A DNA stretch of 64,000 nucleotides from Olleya sediminilitoris (GTDB lineage Bacteria > Bacteroidota > Bacteroidia > Flavobacteriales > Flavobacteriaceae): NCBI RefSeq assembly GCF_016785945.1, contig NZ_JAEMEF010000006.1:62001-126000 (forward strand). The letters run 5' to 3'. Below, piece after piece: positions 35,530 to 44,104 of this stretch. Position 1 is the first letter of the stretch, and the number at the start of each line of letters is the position of its first letter. The notes under the pieces are model-generated. The model did no database searches, had not been told where the DNA came from, and saw only the letters and a list, made by a program, of their open reading frames with translations. A program made the position numbers and the translations under genes.

Positions 35530-36195
35530 ATGAAAAAAAATATTGGAAAGTTATTATCCCTAGCATTTACAATATCAATTTTACTAATCGTTGTATTTTA
35601 TAATACAACTGAAAATGTTAAATTAATAGATAAAATTGAAACTGACAAGGTTGACTTTGAAAATATAGAACACAAAGAGATTGCTTCTAATTTACAATCT
35701 TACCAGTTACCAGAGTTTAGTCCTGAATTAGGAAAAACGTTTACTGGTTTTAAAGAAGCCTTAGGTTTTAAAGAATCGCAAAACGATTACTTTAGAGTTA
35801 ACCAATTTGGATATTTAGGTAAATATCAATTTGGAAAAGGTACATTAAGATTGATAGGTATTTATCATCCACAGTACTTTTTAAGCAATCCAGAATTACA
35901 AGAAAAAGCATTTATAGCTAATGCGCAACGTAATAAATGGGTTTTAAGACGTGATATTAAACGTTTTAAAGGAAGTTACATCAATGGTATTAAAGTAACC
36001 GAATCTGGAATATTAGCTGCTGCGCATTTAGCAGGTCCAGGAAATGTAAAAAAATACTTAAGAAGTTACGGTCAAAATGGTTTTGCTGATGCTAATGGTA
36101 CAACTATTAGACATTACTTAAAAAAGTTTTCTGGCTATGATACGTCTTTGATTAAAGCTTCAAAACGAGTAAAAGTAGAGTACGATAGAGCTTAA
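35530..36195 (+). CDS. Membrane-anchored transglycosylase-like protein
   Basis: 221 residues. An N-terminal signal anchor (LSLAFTISILLIVVFYN), then a domain with FKEALGFKESQNDYFRVNQ and GYLGKYQFGKGTLRLIG. The Glu of FKES and the GxYQFG block are typical of lysozyme-like/transglycosylase folds, as is AAAHLAGPGNVKKYL. It probably acts on peptidoglycan in the periplasm; exact chemistry is not certain. Its stop overlaps that of the convergent rsmI-like gene by four bases. Confidence 0.75.
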   Translation: MKKNIGKLLSLAFTISILLIVVFYNTTENVKLIDKIETDKVDFENIEHKEIASNLQSYQLPEFSPELGKTFTGFKEALGFKESQNDYFRVNQFGYLGKYQFGKGTLRLIGIYHPQYFLSNPELQEKAFIANAQRNKWVLRRDIKRFKGSYINGIKVTESGILAAAHLAGPGNVKKYLRSYGQNGFADANGTTIRHYLKKFSGYDTSLIKASKRVKVEYDRA

Positions 36196-36908
36196 AAGCT
36201 AGGTTTATGAATTATAAATAGTGTTGGTCTTTTATGTAGGTCAACACTATTTTTTTTCCATTGACTGGCTGTTTTTGTTTTAATTAATTCAGTTGGCAAG
36301 GTAATGTCACAAGCGACGCATATTTCTGTACTATCACTTAAAGTGTTACATAAATCTTCCATAAATTTATTATTTCTGTAAGGTGTTTCAATAAAAGATT
36401 GTGTTTGATTATGCTCAAAACTTAAACGTTCTAGACGTTTTATTTCAGATTTTCTTTCATTTTTATCAATTGGCAGATACCCATTAAAAGCAAAGCTTTG
36501 TCCATTCATCCCAGAAGCCATCATAGCTAATAGGATAGAGGATGGTCCAACTAAAGGTACAACTTGTATGTTGTTTTTATGGGCTAAACTAACAATGTCA
36601 GCTCCTGGATCTGCAATACCAGGACAACCAGCGTCAGATAATAATCCCATATTTTGTCCTTCTAAACAAGGTGTAATAAAATTTGGTAAATCTTGTGGCT
36701 CAGTATGTTTATTTAACTCAAAAATGGTAAGGCTTGATTGTTGTTTTTCTGGAGCAATGCTTTTTATAAACTTTCGACCTGCTTTAGAGTTTTCTACAAC
36801 AAATGTATCTAAACTGTCTACAATAGTCTTGATTTGAGCTGGTAGTACTAAAAACGGATTAGAGTCTCCTAAGGTGTTTGGTATTAAGTATAATTTACCT
36901 TTAGTCAT
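36192..36908 (-). CDS. SAM-dependent methyltransferase, RsmI-like
   Basis: 238 residues of the tetrapyrrole-methylase fold. MTKGKLYLIPNTLGDSNPF and LLSDAGCPGIADPGADIV are the RsmI signatures (16S rRNA C1402 2'-O-methylation). FNGYLPIDKNERKSEIKRLE is also conserved. Flavobacteria often have a second copy of this family, so orthology to E. coli RsmI is not assured. It is 19 bases downstream of the phosphatase gene. Confidence 0.85.
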   Translation of the reverse strand: MTKGKLYLIPNTLGDSNPFLVLPAQIKTIVDSLDTFVVENSKAGRKFIKSIAPEKQQSSLTIFELNKHTEPQDLPNFITPCLEGQNMGLLSDAGCPGIADPGADIVSLAHKNNIQVVPLVGPSSILLAMMASGMNGQSFAFNGYLPIDKNERKSEIKRLERLSFEHNQTQSFIETPYRNNKFMEDLCNTLSDSTEICVACDITLPTELIKTKTASQWKKNSVDLHKRPTLFIIHKPSF

Positions 36909-36927
36909 GGTCGTTTAAAGTATTTAA

Positions 36928-37386
36928 TTAGGTGTTACTATTTAGAGTTGAGCTTATTTTTTGACAAGCATCATTTAATAAAGTATACACTTTTTCAAAA
37001 CCATTGTTTCCTCCATAGTAAGGATCAGGAACATCAAGGTTTTTATTAGGAAAGCTTTCGTTTAAAATTAGCTTTACTTTTGATTTGTCTATTTCGTTTT
37101 CAGCTAAATCTAAAATATTATCATAGTTTGAGTTATCCATAGCATAGATAATATCAAAATCTAAAAAATCTTGTTTTGTAAACTGTCTAGCACGTTGTTT
37201 GGTAATGTCTATATTGTGTTTTTGTGCAGTAGTAATAGATCTTGGATCTGGTTTATTACCAATATGATAGCTACTTGTGCCTGCTGAATCTACGATGTAT
37301 GTATTGTCTAACTTTGATTTTAAGATACCTTCAGCTAGAGGAGAACGACAAATGTTTCCTAAGCATACCATTAAAATTTTAGTCAT
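36928..37386 (-). CDS. Low-molecular-weight protein tyrosine phosphatase
   Basis: 152 residues. P-loop VCLGNICRSPLAEGIL with Cys8 and Arg14 (CX5R), and the general acid Asp in DVPDPYYGG. Cytoplasmic; substrates unknown. It lies 12 bases downstream of dnaA. Confidence 0.94.
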   Translation of the reverse strand: MTKILMVCLGNICRSPLAEGILKSKLDNTYIVDSAGTSSYHIGNKPDPRSITTAQKHNIDITKQRARQFTKQDFLDFDIIYAMDNSNYDNILDLAENEIDKSKVKLILNESFPNKNLDVPDPYYGGNNGFEKVYTLLNDACQKISSTLNSNT

Positions 37387-37398
37387 TTTGTAATATAT

Positions 37399-38826
37399 TT
37401 ATACTGTAAGCTTCTTAGTTAAATCCTCAACGTATTTTTTAAATTGCTTGTCTGTAGCTGATAAGTTGTCTACAGTTTTACAAGCGTGTAATACAGTTGC
37501 ATGATCACGTTTACCAATTTGAGATCCAATACTAGCTAATGATGCCTTGGTTAGTTTTTTTGCAAAAAACATAGCCAATTGTCTAGCTTGAACAATGTGA
37601 CGCTTTCTAGTTTTAGATTGTAGTGTGTCTACATCCATTTGGAAATAATCAGAGACTATTTTTTGAATGTAATCTATAGAAACTTCTCGTTTAGTATTTT
37701 TAACAAATTTTTCTACAACCTGCTTTGCTAACTCAATATTAACTTCTTTTTTATTGAAAGACGATTGGGCAATAAGCGATATAATAGCACCTTCAAGCTC
37801 TCTAATATTAGATTTAATGTTTTTAGCAACATAGTTGATAATATCTTCAGGCATCTCTACACCATCACGATATAATTTGTTTTTTAAAATAGAAACTCTG
37901 GTTTCAAAATCAGGAGTTTGTAACTCGGCTGAAAGTCCCCATTTAAATCTCGATAATAAACGTTGTTCAATATCTTGCATGTCCACAGGAGCTTTGTCAC
38001 TAGTTAAAATAACTTGTTTTCCATTTTGGTGCAAGTGGTTAAAAATATGGAAAAACACATCTTGTGTTCCTGATTTTCCTGATAAAAACTGAACATCATC
38101 AATAACCAATACATCTATTAATTGATAAAAATGTATAAAGTCATTACGGTTGTTCTTTTTTACAGAGTCTATATATTGTTGCGTAAATTTTTCAGCAGAA
38201 ATATATAATACTGTTTTTTCAGGATATTTATCTTTTATATCCACACCTATAGCATGTGCTAAGTGTGTTTTACCTAATCCAACACCACCAAATATTAATA
38301 ACGGATTAAAAGAAGTTCCTCCTGGTTTTGCAGATACAGCTAAACCAGCACTACGTGCTAAACGGTTAGAGTCACCTTCTAAAAAGTTATCAAAATTATA
38401 GTTAGGATTAAGTTGAGATTCTATTTTTACGTTTCTAATTCCTGGAATTATAAACGGATTTCGTAATTCGCGATTTTTGTTATTAAGAGGTACATCTACA
38501 TCCTGAGACTTTACAGCACTTCTATTAGAACTCGGAATTTTTTCTGTAAACGGTTGTTTGTTGCCATACGTGTTTTCCATTTTAATAATGTAAACCAGTT
38601 TGGCAGTATCGCCTAACTCTTTAGTTAAAGACACTTTTAACAACTTTACGTAATGCTCTTCTAGCCATTCGTAAAAAAATTTACTTGGGACCTGAATGCT
38701 TAAAGCATTATCTGCAAGTTTTACCGCTACAATAGGTTCAAACCATGTTTTGTAAGCTTGTGGTTGGATATTATCCTTTATAAAAAGTAGACAGTTATTC
38801 CAGACCGATTGCGCAGTTATACTCAT
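37399..38826 (-). CDS. dnaA: Chromosomal replication initiator protein DnaA
   Basis: 475 residues. Domain I (1-about 85), a linker, AAA+ domain with Walker A GGVGLGKTHLAHAIG and Walker B VLVIDDVQFL, and the domain IV DnaA-box-binding helix GKRDHATVLHACKTV. Binds oriC and opens DNA. I see no TTATCCACA cluster in the 184-base upstream gap, so the origin does not appear to be here. dnaA, the phosphatase and the rsmI-like gene form one minus-strand run. Confidence 0.97.
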   Translation of the reverse strand: MSITAQSVWNNCLLFIKDNIQPQAYKTWFEPIVAVKLADNALSIQVPSKFFYEWLEEHYVKLLKVSLTKELGDTAKLVYIIKMENTYGNKQPFTEKIPSSNRSAVKSQDVDVPLNNKNRELRNPFIIPGIRNVKIESQLNPNYNFDNFLEGDSNRLARSAGLAVSAKPGGTSFNPLLIFGGVGLGKTHLAHAIGVDIKDKYPEKTVLYISAEKFTQQYIDSVKKNNRNDFIHFYQLIDVLVIDDVQFLSGKSGTQDVFFHIFNHLHQNGKQVILTSDKAPVDMQDIEQRLLSRFKWGLSAELQTPDFETRVSILKNKLYRDGVEMPEDIINYVAKNIKSNIRELEGAIISLIAQSSFNKKEVNIELAKQVVEKFVKNTKREVSIDYIQKIVSDYFQMDVDTLQSKTRKRHIVQARQLAMFFAKKLTKASLASIGSQIGKRDHATVLHACKTVDNLSATDKQFKKYVEDLTKKLTV

Positions 38827-39010
38827 GTTAATTTTAAAATATATTAAATGTTAGTTATTTTTGCCTGTATAGCGATTAAGACAACTTAGTTTCTAAGCGT
38901 GGCAAATATGTGAACAAAAAACGTAAAAAAAAAATGATTTACTATTGAATATTCAGTTTTTTTTCCTCATGTTAGTTTAGGCAATCAAGCTACAAAAAAT
39001 AATTAGATAA

Positions 39011-39415
39011 ATGAGTATAAAACAAGATGAAATTGAAATAAGAGTGCGATATTCTGAAACCGATCAAATGGGTGTCGTTCATCATGCGAATTACGCATTA
39101 TATCTAGAATTAGCTAGAATTGAGTGGTTAAGAAAATTAGGGATTTCTTATAAAAAAATGGAAGAGGAAGGTGTTGGTTTACCAGTGGTATCTTTATCCG
39201 TAAATTATAAAATTCCTATCCTTTATGATGACGTAATTACGGTAAAAACCAAGCTGAAACAAATGCCTACAGCACTGGTAGAGTTTGAGTATGAAATTGT
39301 TAATAAATCAGGTCAAATTTTAAGCACAGCAAGTGTGATTTTGGCATTTTTAAATATGAAAACAAAACGACCAACTAGACCTCCAAAATATTTTTTAGAA
39401 GCTTTAAAAAATTAA
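39011..39415 (+). CDS. Acyl-CoA thioesterase (YbgC/4HBT hot-dog family)
   Basis: 134 residues. RYSETDQMGVVHHANYALYLE is the signature with catalytic Asp; the rest forms a single hot-dog domain. Hydrolyses acyl-CoA thioesters. Divergent from dnaA and convergent with the YigZ gene two bases away. Confidence 0.93.
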   Translation: MSIKQDEIEIRVRYSETDQMGVVHHANYALYLELARIEWLRKLGISYKKMEEEGVGLPVVSLSVNYKIPILYDDVITVKTKLKQMPTALVEFEYEIVNKSGQILSTASVILAFLNMKTKRPTRPPKYFLEALKN

Positions 39416-39417
39416 TA

Positions 39418-40023
39418 TTACAAAATTTTGATGTCAACTTTGTAAATCGAGTCAAATATTGATTTTATAGATTCGGCCTCTTTTTTTCTAACCGAAATTG
39501 TTATTTCACAGTTTAATTCTAATTTTTGATTGATAATATTTAAGCTTTTTTCTTTAATAACCCTCATGACTTTGTTCATTAAATCATATTCACAAGTAAT
39601 TAAATAATCAATATTTATAGTACGCTCAATTATATTTGATGCTTCTAAGGCTAATTGTGCACCTGTGCGATAAGCATTAATTAAACCACCAACGCCAAGT
39701 TTAACACCTCCAAAATAGCGTACTACTACAATTAAAACGTTTGTAACTTCAAAAGATTGTATTTGACCATAAATTGGCATTCCAGCACTATTGCTAGGCT
39801 CACCATCATCATTAGCTCTGTAAGCAATGGTTTCGGTCCCGATTTGATAGGCATAACACCAATGTCTAGCCTGATGGTGTTGTTTTTTTAAATCCTCTAG
39901 ATGCTGTTTAATTTCATCTTCTGTAGTGACAGGATAGGCATAGCCAAAAAACTTAGAGTTTTTGTCTTTAAATAAAACCTCTTCACTGGGTTTAGTAATA
40001 GTTTTATAAACGTCTGCTTCCAT
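39418..40023 (-). CDS. YigZ/IMPACT family protein
   Basis: 201 residues. N-terminal UPF0029 domain with HHQARHWCYAYQIG, DDGEPSNSAGMPI and VVVRYFGGVKLGVGGLI, then a DUF1949-type C-terminal domain. The fold resembles ribosomal protein S5 domain 2; related to the translational regulator IMPACT. Role in bacteria is unclear. Tight unit with the transporter upstream (3 bases). Confidence 0.92.
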   Translation of the reverse strand: MEADVYKTITKPSEEVLFKDKNSKFFGYAYPVTTEDEIKQHLEDLKKQHHQARHWCYAYQIGTETIAYRANDDGEPSNSAGMPIYGQIQSFEVTNVLIVVVRYFGGVKLGVGGLINAYRTGAQLALEASNIIERTINIDYLITCEYDLMNKVMRVIKEKSLNIINQKLELNCEITISVRKKEAESIKSIFDSIYKVDIKIL

Positions 40024-40026
40024 AAA

Positions 40027-40890
40027 TTAAGCTGAAGTTACCAAAAGTATAGCAATTACAGCAACACCAATGCCTATCCAGTTTTTAAGCAATAAACGTT
40101 CTTTAAAAAAGAGTAGACCTAATAAGGTAGATAACATTACAATTGATACATTATTAACTGTAAATATTGTCGAACTTTCAAAATTATCAGCATTTAATGC
40201 TTTAAGTAAAGTGTAGATGGAGTAGTAGTTAACTATTCCTAAAATAAAACCAGATATTAAACTTTTAGGATCAAATGTAAATTGTTTTTGTATCGCTTTC
40301 GCGGAAAGCATGCCTATACCAATTAATCCTGCAATTAAAAAAATTGAGGCAGAGAAGATAGGAATACCATTTTCTGGTACAAAAGTAGTTTCGACATATT
40401 TTATTGTGGTATCTATAGTACCAGAGCCCAAAAATAGTAACAACGGAAGCCATAGGCTTTTAATCGAAAATTTTTCGTTGGATTTAGCTTTTAATGAGGC
40501 TAGATAAACAGCCACTAAAGCTAATAATATACCCAATGCTTTTTGTAAGCCTAAGTTTTCATTGTAAGCAAATAGTCCAAAAATAATAGGAATAACGACA
40601 CTCATTTTACTTGCAACCGAAGCTACAGATAAGCCTAAGCGTTGCGCTGTTAATGCCATAACATTAAATATTGTAACAAATAAAAAACCTAAAAATATGG
40701 CTCCAAAAAACCATTTCGATTGTATTACATCTGTAACAACAATTGGTGCTTCATAACTTAATATTCCACAAGCAAATGCTGTAAAATAATTGAAGACAAT
40801 AGTTTGTAAAGTGTTTATGTTTTGCTTTCCTACAACTTTAAAAATGACAAAAATTAGTGTCGATGCACAAATACTAAGAATTAAAAACAT
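40027..40890 (-). CDS. EamA/DMT-family transporter
   Basis: 287 residues, ten predicted transmembrane helices in two repeats of five. Substrate unknown; members export metabolites or amino acids. It overlaps the stop of the HAD gene by one base. Exact signature copy 5 (40295-40306) encodes SAKA. Confidence 0.88.
   Translation of the reverse strand: MFLILSICASTLIFVIFKVVGKQNINTLQTIVFNYFTAFACGILSYEAPIVVTDVIQSKWFFGAIFLGFLFVTIFNVMALTAQRLGLSVASVASKMSVVIPIIFGLFAYNENLGLQKALGILLALVAVYLASLKAKSNEKFSIKSLWLPLLLFLGSGTIDTTIKYVETTFVPENGIPIFSASIFLIAGLIGIGMLSAKAIQKQFTFDPKSLISGFILGIVNYYSIYTLLKALNADNFESSTIFTVNNVSIVMLSTLLGLLFFKERLLLKNWIGIGVAVIAILLVTSA
40295..40306 (+). repeat. GCTTTCGCGGAA signature copy 5
   Basis: Exact copy, continued as AGC so that GCTTTC-GCG-GAAAGC forms a 6-bp hairpin. 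In the EamA gene, read Ser-Ala-Lys-Ala. Confidence 0.7.
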
Positions 40891-41501
40891 TAAAACAATT
40901 CTTTTTTAATGGTGAATAGATCTAGGATATCTTCGGTTTTGGGGTCGTTATTCCAAACATTAATTCCTAATTTATTTGCAGTTACTGTATTTTCTTTTGT
41001 ATCGTCAATAAACAAACATTCTTCAGGTTTTAATTTGTTTTCGTTTAAAACAAAGTTAAAAATATCTGTATTTGGTTTACGTAACATGATTTGGTGTGAT
41101 AAATAGAATTTATCAAAGCATGCTTTAAAATCTTCGTAAAACGGAATGTGTTTTTTAATACAGTCTATATGCAACTCATTGGTGTTGCTTAATAGTATTA
41201 GTTTGTAATTTTTGTCTTTGGCTAATTGTTGTATAAATTCTAATCGTTTTGATGGAAAATCACAAATAATATAATTCCAAGCATCAATTAATTCTTTTTT
41301 TGAAAGTTTTGGAAAGTTGTTTAAATAAAAATCTAAAAACTCGGTAGTCTCCATTAAGCCTTGTTCATAAAGTGCGTTTATAGCAATAAGTTCTTCTGAC
41401 AGTTCATTGATTTCAAAAAGCTCTAAGGCGTTTTTCATTGCACCTTCTTTATCAAGATTGATAAAGACATCTCCAAAATCGAATATAATTGTTTTGATCA
41501 T
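40890..41501 (-). CDS. HAD-family hydrolase
   Basis: 203 residues. Motif I IIFDFGDVFINLD, motif II LILLSNTNELH, Lys in LRKPNTDIF, and the acidic pair of LFIDDTKENTVTA. A phosphatase or dehalogenase of the beta-phosphoglucomutase/epoxide-hydrolase-like subgroup; substrate unknown. First gene of the HAD-EamA-YigZ unit. Confidence 0.92.
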   Translation of the reverse strand: MIKTIIFDFGDVFINLDKEGAMKNALELFEINELSEELIAINALYEQGLMETTEFLDFYLNNFPKLSKKELIDAWNYIICDFPSKRLEFIQQLAKDKNYKLILLSNTNELHIDCIKKHIPFYEDFKACFDKFYLSHQIMLRKPNTDIFNFVLNENKLKPEECLFIDDTKENTVTANKLGINVWNNDPKTEDILDLFTIKKELF

Positions 41502-42027
41502 TTACTTTAGTTTTAAACAAATGCAAATATCTTATTTTTATATTCAATCAGTCGTGTATTTTTGAGAATAGTTTGTTTAAGTGTTTTATTAATAGTTAAT
41601 CTGAAAGTTTTTTTTGGTAATTAAATTCTGATTGTTTTAATTTCTTGTGCTTATTATTAATTAATATATAGTTTATCTAAACTTAATTATCAACAGTTCT
41701 GCAAATAAATATTTATTGTAATTAACTTAATATGTTTTAGAAAAACAATTGGATGAAAATAATAAATACTAGAACTATCAGCGGGAAAGGTTCTTTTTTT
41801 TGGTTTTTCTTTTCCGTTATAATGTTGGTCAGCTTCTGCTACATCACCAGCTTTTGTTTTATTAACTCTTATGACTGGTTTTATTTATACATCTTTAAAA
41901 ATTACCAAAAACTAAAAACCACAGCTGTAAAAACTGTAGCTTTATCATTTTTTATGTAATATGTTCTACAAAAGCCACAGGATGAAAATGCCATACATTT
42001 TTTCGCTTGTATTAAAGGTATATTAAG
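41502..42027. other. Gene-free border of the effector island with two linker fossils
   Basis: No gene. 41502-41719 is AT-rich with nothing recognised. 41720-41853 (minus) is a decayed copy of the effector linker, reading EADQHYNGKEKPKKRTFP and later YYFHPI. 41957-41995 is a second, shorter fossil reading HFHPVAFVEHI. A weak hairpin AAACCACAG...CTGTAG lies at 41915-41945. The plus-strand frame across 41753-41959 that looks hydrophobic is only the antisense of the linker. Confidence 0.7.
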
Positions 42028-42927
42028 CTAAAAAGGTATATAATTTATATGCCTTAATAATTTTTCTTTATCAAAGATTAAAATAGACTTATAAGAATTA
42101 ATAGAACCATATCCATTTGTCATAACTAAAATTAATTGATGACTATCTTTTATATAAACTTCAATATTATCAAAATTAGGCTCATACAAATTATTAAAAA
42201 TATCCTTGTCTAAATTAAATCTAATATCGTTATTCACTGTAATTCTTTTAATTTCTCTTAAAGGTGTTTTATCATTGCCAAAAACCTTTTTTGAATCTAT
42301 TCTACTGATAAAGTTATTTTCGTCAAATTCAATAGAATGTTTATCTTTTTCAAAAGATCCAGCTATAATTTCAATAGATTTTTTTTTGTCTTTACTTAAT
42401 AAAAAAATCGTGTCATTTGATTTCTTTTTAATGGACAACCTTGAATATGGAAAACTATCTATGGAAAAAGCTTTTGACTCATCCAACTTATTTATGTTTA
42501 TTATGTTTTTCCTTAATCCGTCTTTTTCTTCTTTATCATCATAATAGCTACTAAAAAAAGTAATAAGAGTGTTTGGATTTACTTTTTTTATTCTGGAGTT
42601 ATGTACATATGCTATTTTGCCATCAAGAGTTTCTATTTCAGACCAATTTGACTCTTTCAAAGGAACATAAGTAAAATATTCACCCTCTAATATTATGAAT
42701 AAAACTTCGGAAGACGATGAAGGTTTTTTCCTAGCATTAGTATAACCATCAGAATCATTTATCAAACCTATTTCTTTTCTAACCTTTTTAGGGATTATAA
42801 CAGTATGAATTTGATTCTCCTTTTTTTGAATTATTGTATCATTAATTTGATCTCTTTTTGTATTATCAACTTTCCCTTTACAAAAAAAGAAAAATAACAT
42901 TGGTATTAAATAGATGATTTTTTTCAT
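42028..42927 (-). CDS. Putative immunity lipoprotein with SH3-like domain (partner of L,D-transpeptidase tip)
   Basis: 299 residues from ATG 42927 (MKKIIYLIPMLFFFFC); a longer start would overlap the effector. The N-terminus is a lipoprotein-type signal with Cys16. GYTNARKKPSSSSEVLFIIL and GKIAYVHNSRIKKV look like a bacterial SH3 domain. The rest is unknown. It starts 7 bases after the transpeptidase stop, as an immunity gene would, and the periplasm is where the toxin acts. Assignment is by context. Confidence 0.6.
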   Translation of the reverse strand: MKKIIYLIPMLFFFFCKGKVDNTKRDQINDTIIQKKENQIHTVIIPKKVRKEIGLINDSDGYTNARKKPSSSSEVLFIILEGEYFTYVPLKESNWSEIETLDGKIAYVHNSRIKKVNPNTLITFFSSYYDDKEEKDGLRKNIININKLDESKAFSIDSFPYSRLSIKKKSNDTIFLLSKDKKKSIEIIAGSFEKDKHSIEFDENNFISRIDSKKVFGNDKTPLREIKRITVNNDIRFNLDKDIFNNLYEPNFDNIEVYIKDSHQLILVMTNGYGSINSYKSILIFDKEKLLRHINYIPF

Positions 42928-42934
42928 TAGTTTT

Positions 42935-43720
42935 CTATTGAGTATTTGACCTTTTACTTTGCTCTTTATCTTTTGGATCAACTTTTAAGTCATAAAATTT
43001 ATATACATCTTTTATATCTCCATCATAATCTTCGATATAACAATATATAATCTTACCCTCATTTTTCAATTTAGTGTAAAGCTTCCCTAATTCTTTCATT
43101 GCTGAATTATAAACCCTAACACAACCATATGTGCTCATTAAATCTCCTTTATCATTAATTGCTGATCCATAACCATTTGTATGACCAGAGTGAATTGCAA
43201 TTCCTGTTCTTCCATTATTTGTAGCTTTCTTAAACTCTCCTGTAGTACCTTCAAGCATAATCATTCCATGATTACCAAAACTTGTGTGTCCTACTCTTTT
43301 TTTAGGATAATAAACTGTAGTTGTTTTTCCTGTTGGTGTATCTCCATTACCTTCCGCTTTTAATCTATTACTATTCGACCCTCTAGCTAAAGAATGTGTT
43401 TTAAATAGAACACCTGAACTATTAAATACGACTAGTGGACCTTGTAAATCTCTTGACTTAGGGGTAATTACATTAATATATACCTCGTTAGCTTTAGCAG
43501 TATGTTTATTATCAAAAGTGTGATTAATTCCGCCAGTAATCAACTTCATATGTTCAACAAAAGCAATTGGATGGAAATGATAAATACTAGAACTATCAAC
43601 AGGAAAAGTTCTTTTTTCTTCTGGTTTTTCTTTTCCGTTATAATGTTGGTCAGCTTCTGCTACATCACCATCAGTGATTTGATCCCAAAAACACAGGTTG
43701 TTAATTTTGTCTTCTAACAA
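42935..43720 (-). CDS. Displaced T6SS effector tip: YkuD-type L,D-transpeptidase
   Basis: Open for 261 codons but without a normal start: the first possible codon is a TTG inside the linker. Residues 1-62 are the shared linker (ending HFHPIAFVEHMKLI). Then a catalytic domain with GNGDTPTGKTTTVY, His177/His180 in AIHSGHTNGYG, and STYGCVRV with Cys200, the YkuD motif. Salmonella Tlde1 is a known T6SS toxin of this fold. Upstream, the linker copy carries an extra A (eight A at about 43757-43764) that breaks the frame. Probably a silent cassette. Confidence 0.75.
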   Translation of the reverse strand: MLEDKINNLCFWDQITDGDVAEADQHYNGKEKPEEKRTFPVDSSSIYHFHPIAFVEHMKLITGGINHTFDNKHTAKANEVYINVITPKSRDLQGPLVVFNSSGVLFKTHSLARGSNSNRLKAEGNGDTPTGKTTTVYYPKKRVGHTSFGNHGMIMLEGTTGEFKKATNNGRTGIAIHSGHTNGYGSAINDKGDLMSTYGCVRVYNSAMKELGKLYTKLKNEGKIIYCYIEDYDGDIKDVYKFYDLKVDPKDKEQSKRSNTQ

Positions 43721-43823
43721 AACTTTTTTTGCATCACACGCTTCTTCTAATTTTGTTTTTTTTAGCTTCTGAAGCTAAATTTACTCCTTTTTCATAAACT
43801 TTGTCTATTTCTGTGTTAAATAG
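43534..43823 (-). repeat. Effector linker repeat, copy L1
   Basis: About 290 bp homologous to 50265-50551 and 48676-48965. Bases 43534-43628 are identical to 50265-50359 (95 bp). It encodes FNTEIDKVYEKG through FVEHMKLI, with one extra A that shifts the frame. Homology starts at the same place as in copy L2. Confidence 0.85.
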
Positions 43824-43857
43824 ACCTGTATTATGACCAAAAGACTACGTTTTTTTG

Positions 43858-43985
43858 TTTTTGTTTATTTGTTATTTTATATATTTAACTGTGACGCTTA
43901 CATCGACAGGGAGAAAATAAAAACTTCGTGTTCAAAATGATTGATATGGCTTTATAAAATTTTAAAACCAAACAAGCTTTTGCTT
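43858..43985. repeat. Inter-cassette repeat, copy 1
   Basis: Shares long interrupted identity with 49008-49130, for example GACGCTTACATC / TACGCTTACATC, GAAAATAAAAA and TTCGTGTT. No frame is conserved, so it may be a junction or regulatory sequence. Confidence 0.6.
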
Positions 43986-44000
43986 CTTAAAAAACAAAAA

Positions 44001-44025
44001 AACCACAGCTTAAAAAACTGTGGCT
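44001..44025 (-). terminator. Hairpin behind immunity gene 2
   Basis: CCACAG...CTGTGG stem with A-run at left (T-run on minus strand). Similar CCACAGC hairpins stand at 47476-47499 and 49133-49166. Confidence 0.55.
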
Positions 44026-44061
44026 TAATTATTATCTTATTTCTTAAAGCTTACTCATATA

Positions 44062-44093
44062 CACCACTAGTTACAAACTAGCGGGAGTTGAGG
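44062..44093. repeat. REP-like palindrome R1
   Basis: CTAGTT-ACA-AACTAG followed by CGGGAGTTGAGG; GC-richer than its surroundings. It lies 12 bases past the stop of the lipoprotein gene at 44105. Confidence 0.65.
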
Positions 44094-44104
44094 TTTATCA
44101 CGAA

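Larger units (their letters stand above)
43724..44104. other. Inter-cassette region: linker 5' end, paired repeat, hairpin and REP
   Basis: No intact gene. From right to left on the minus strand: a REP-like palindrome (44062-44093), a hairpin (44001-44025), a stretch 43858-43985 homologous to 49008-49130, then the frame-shifted start of linker copy L1. The 49.0 kb inter-cassette region has the same order. Confidence 0.7.

Noticed and set aside
38827-39010. Replication origin next to dnaA
   Set aside because: No cluster of TTATCCACA-like DnaA boxes and no 13-mer repeats in the gap; in Bacteroidota oriC is often not beside dnaA.
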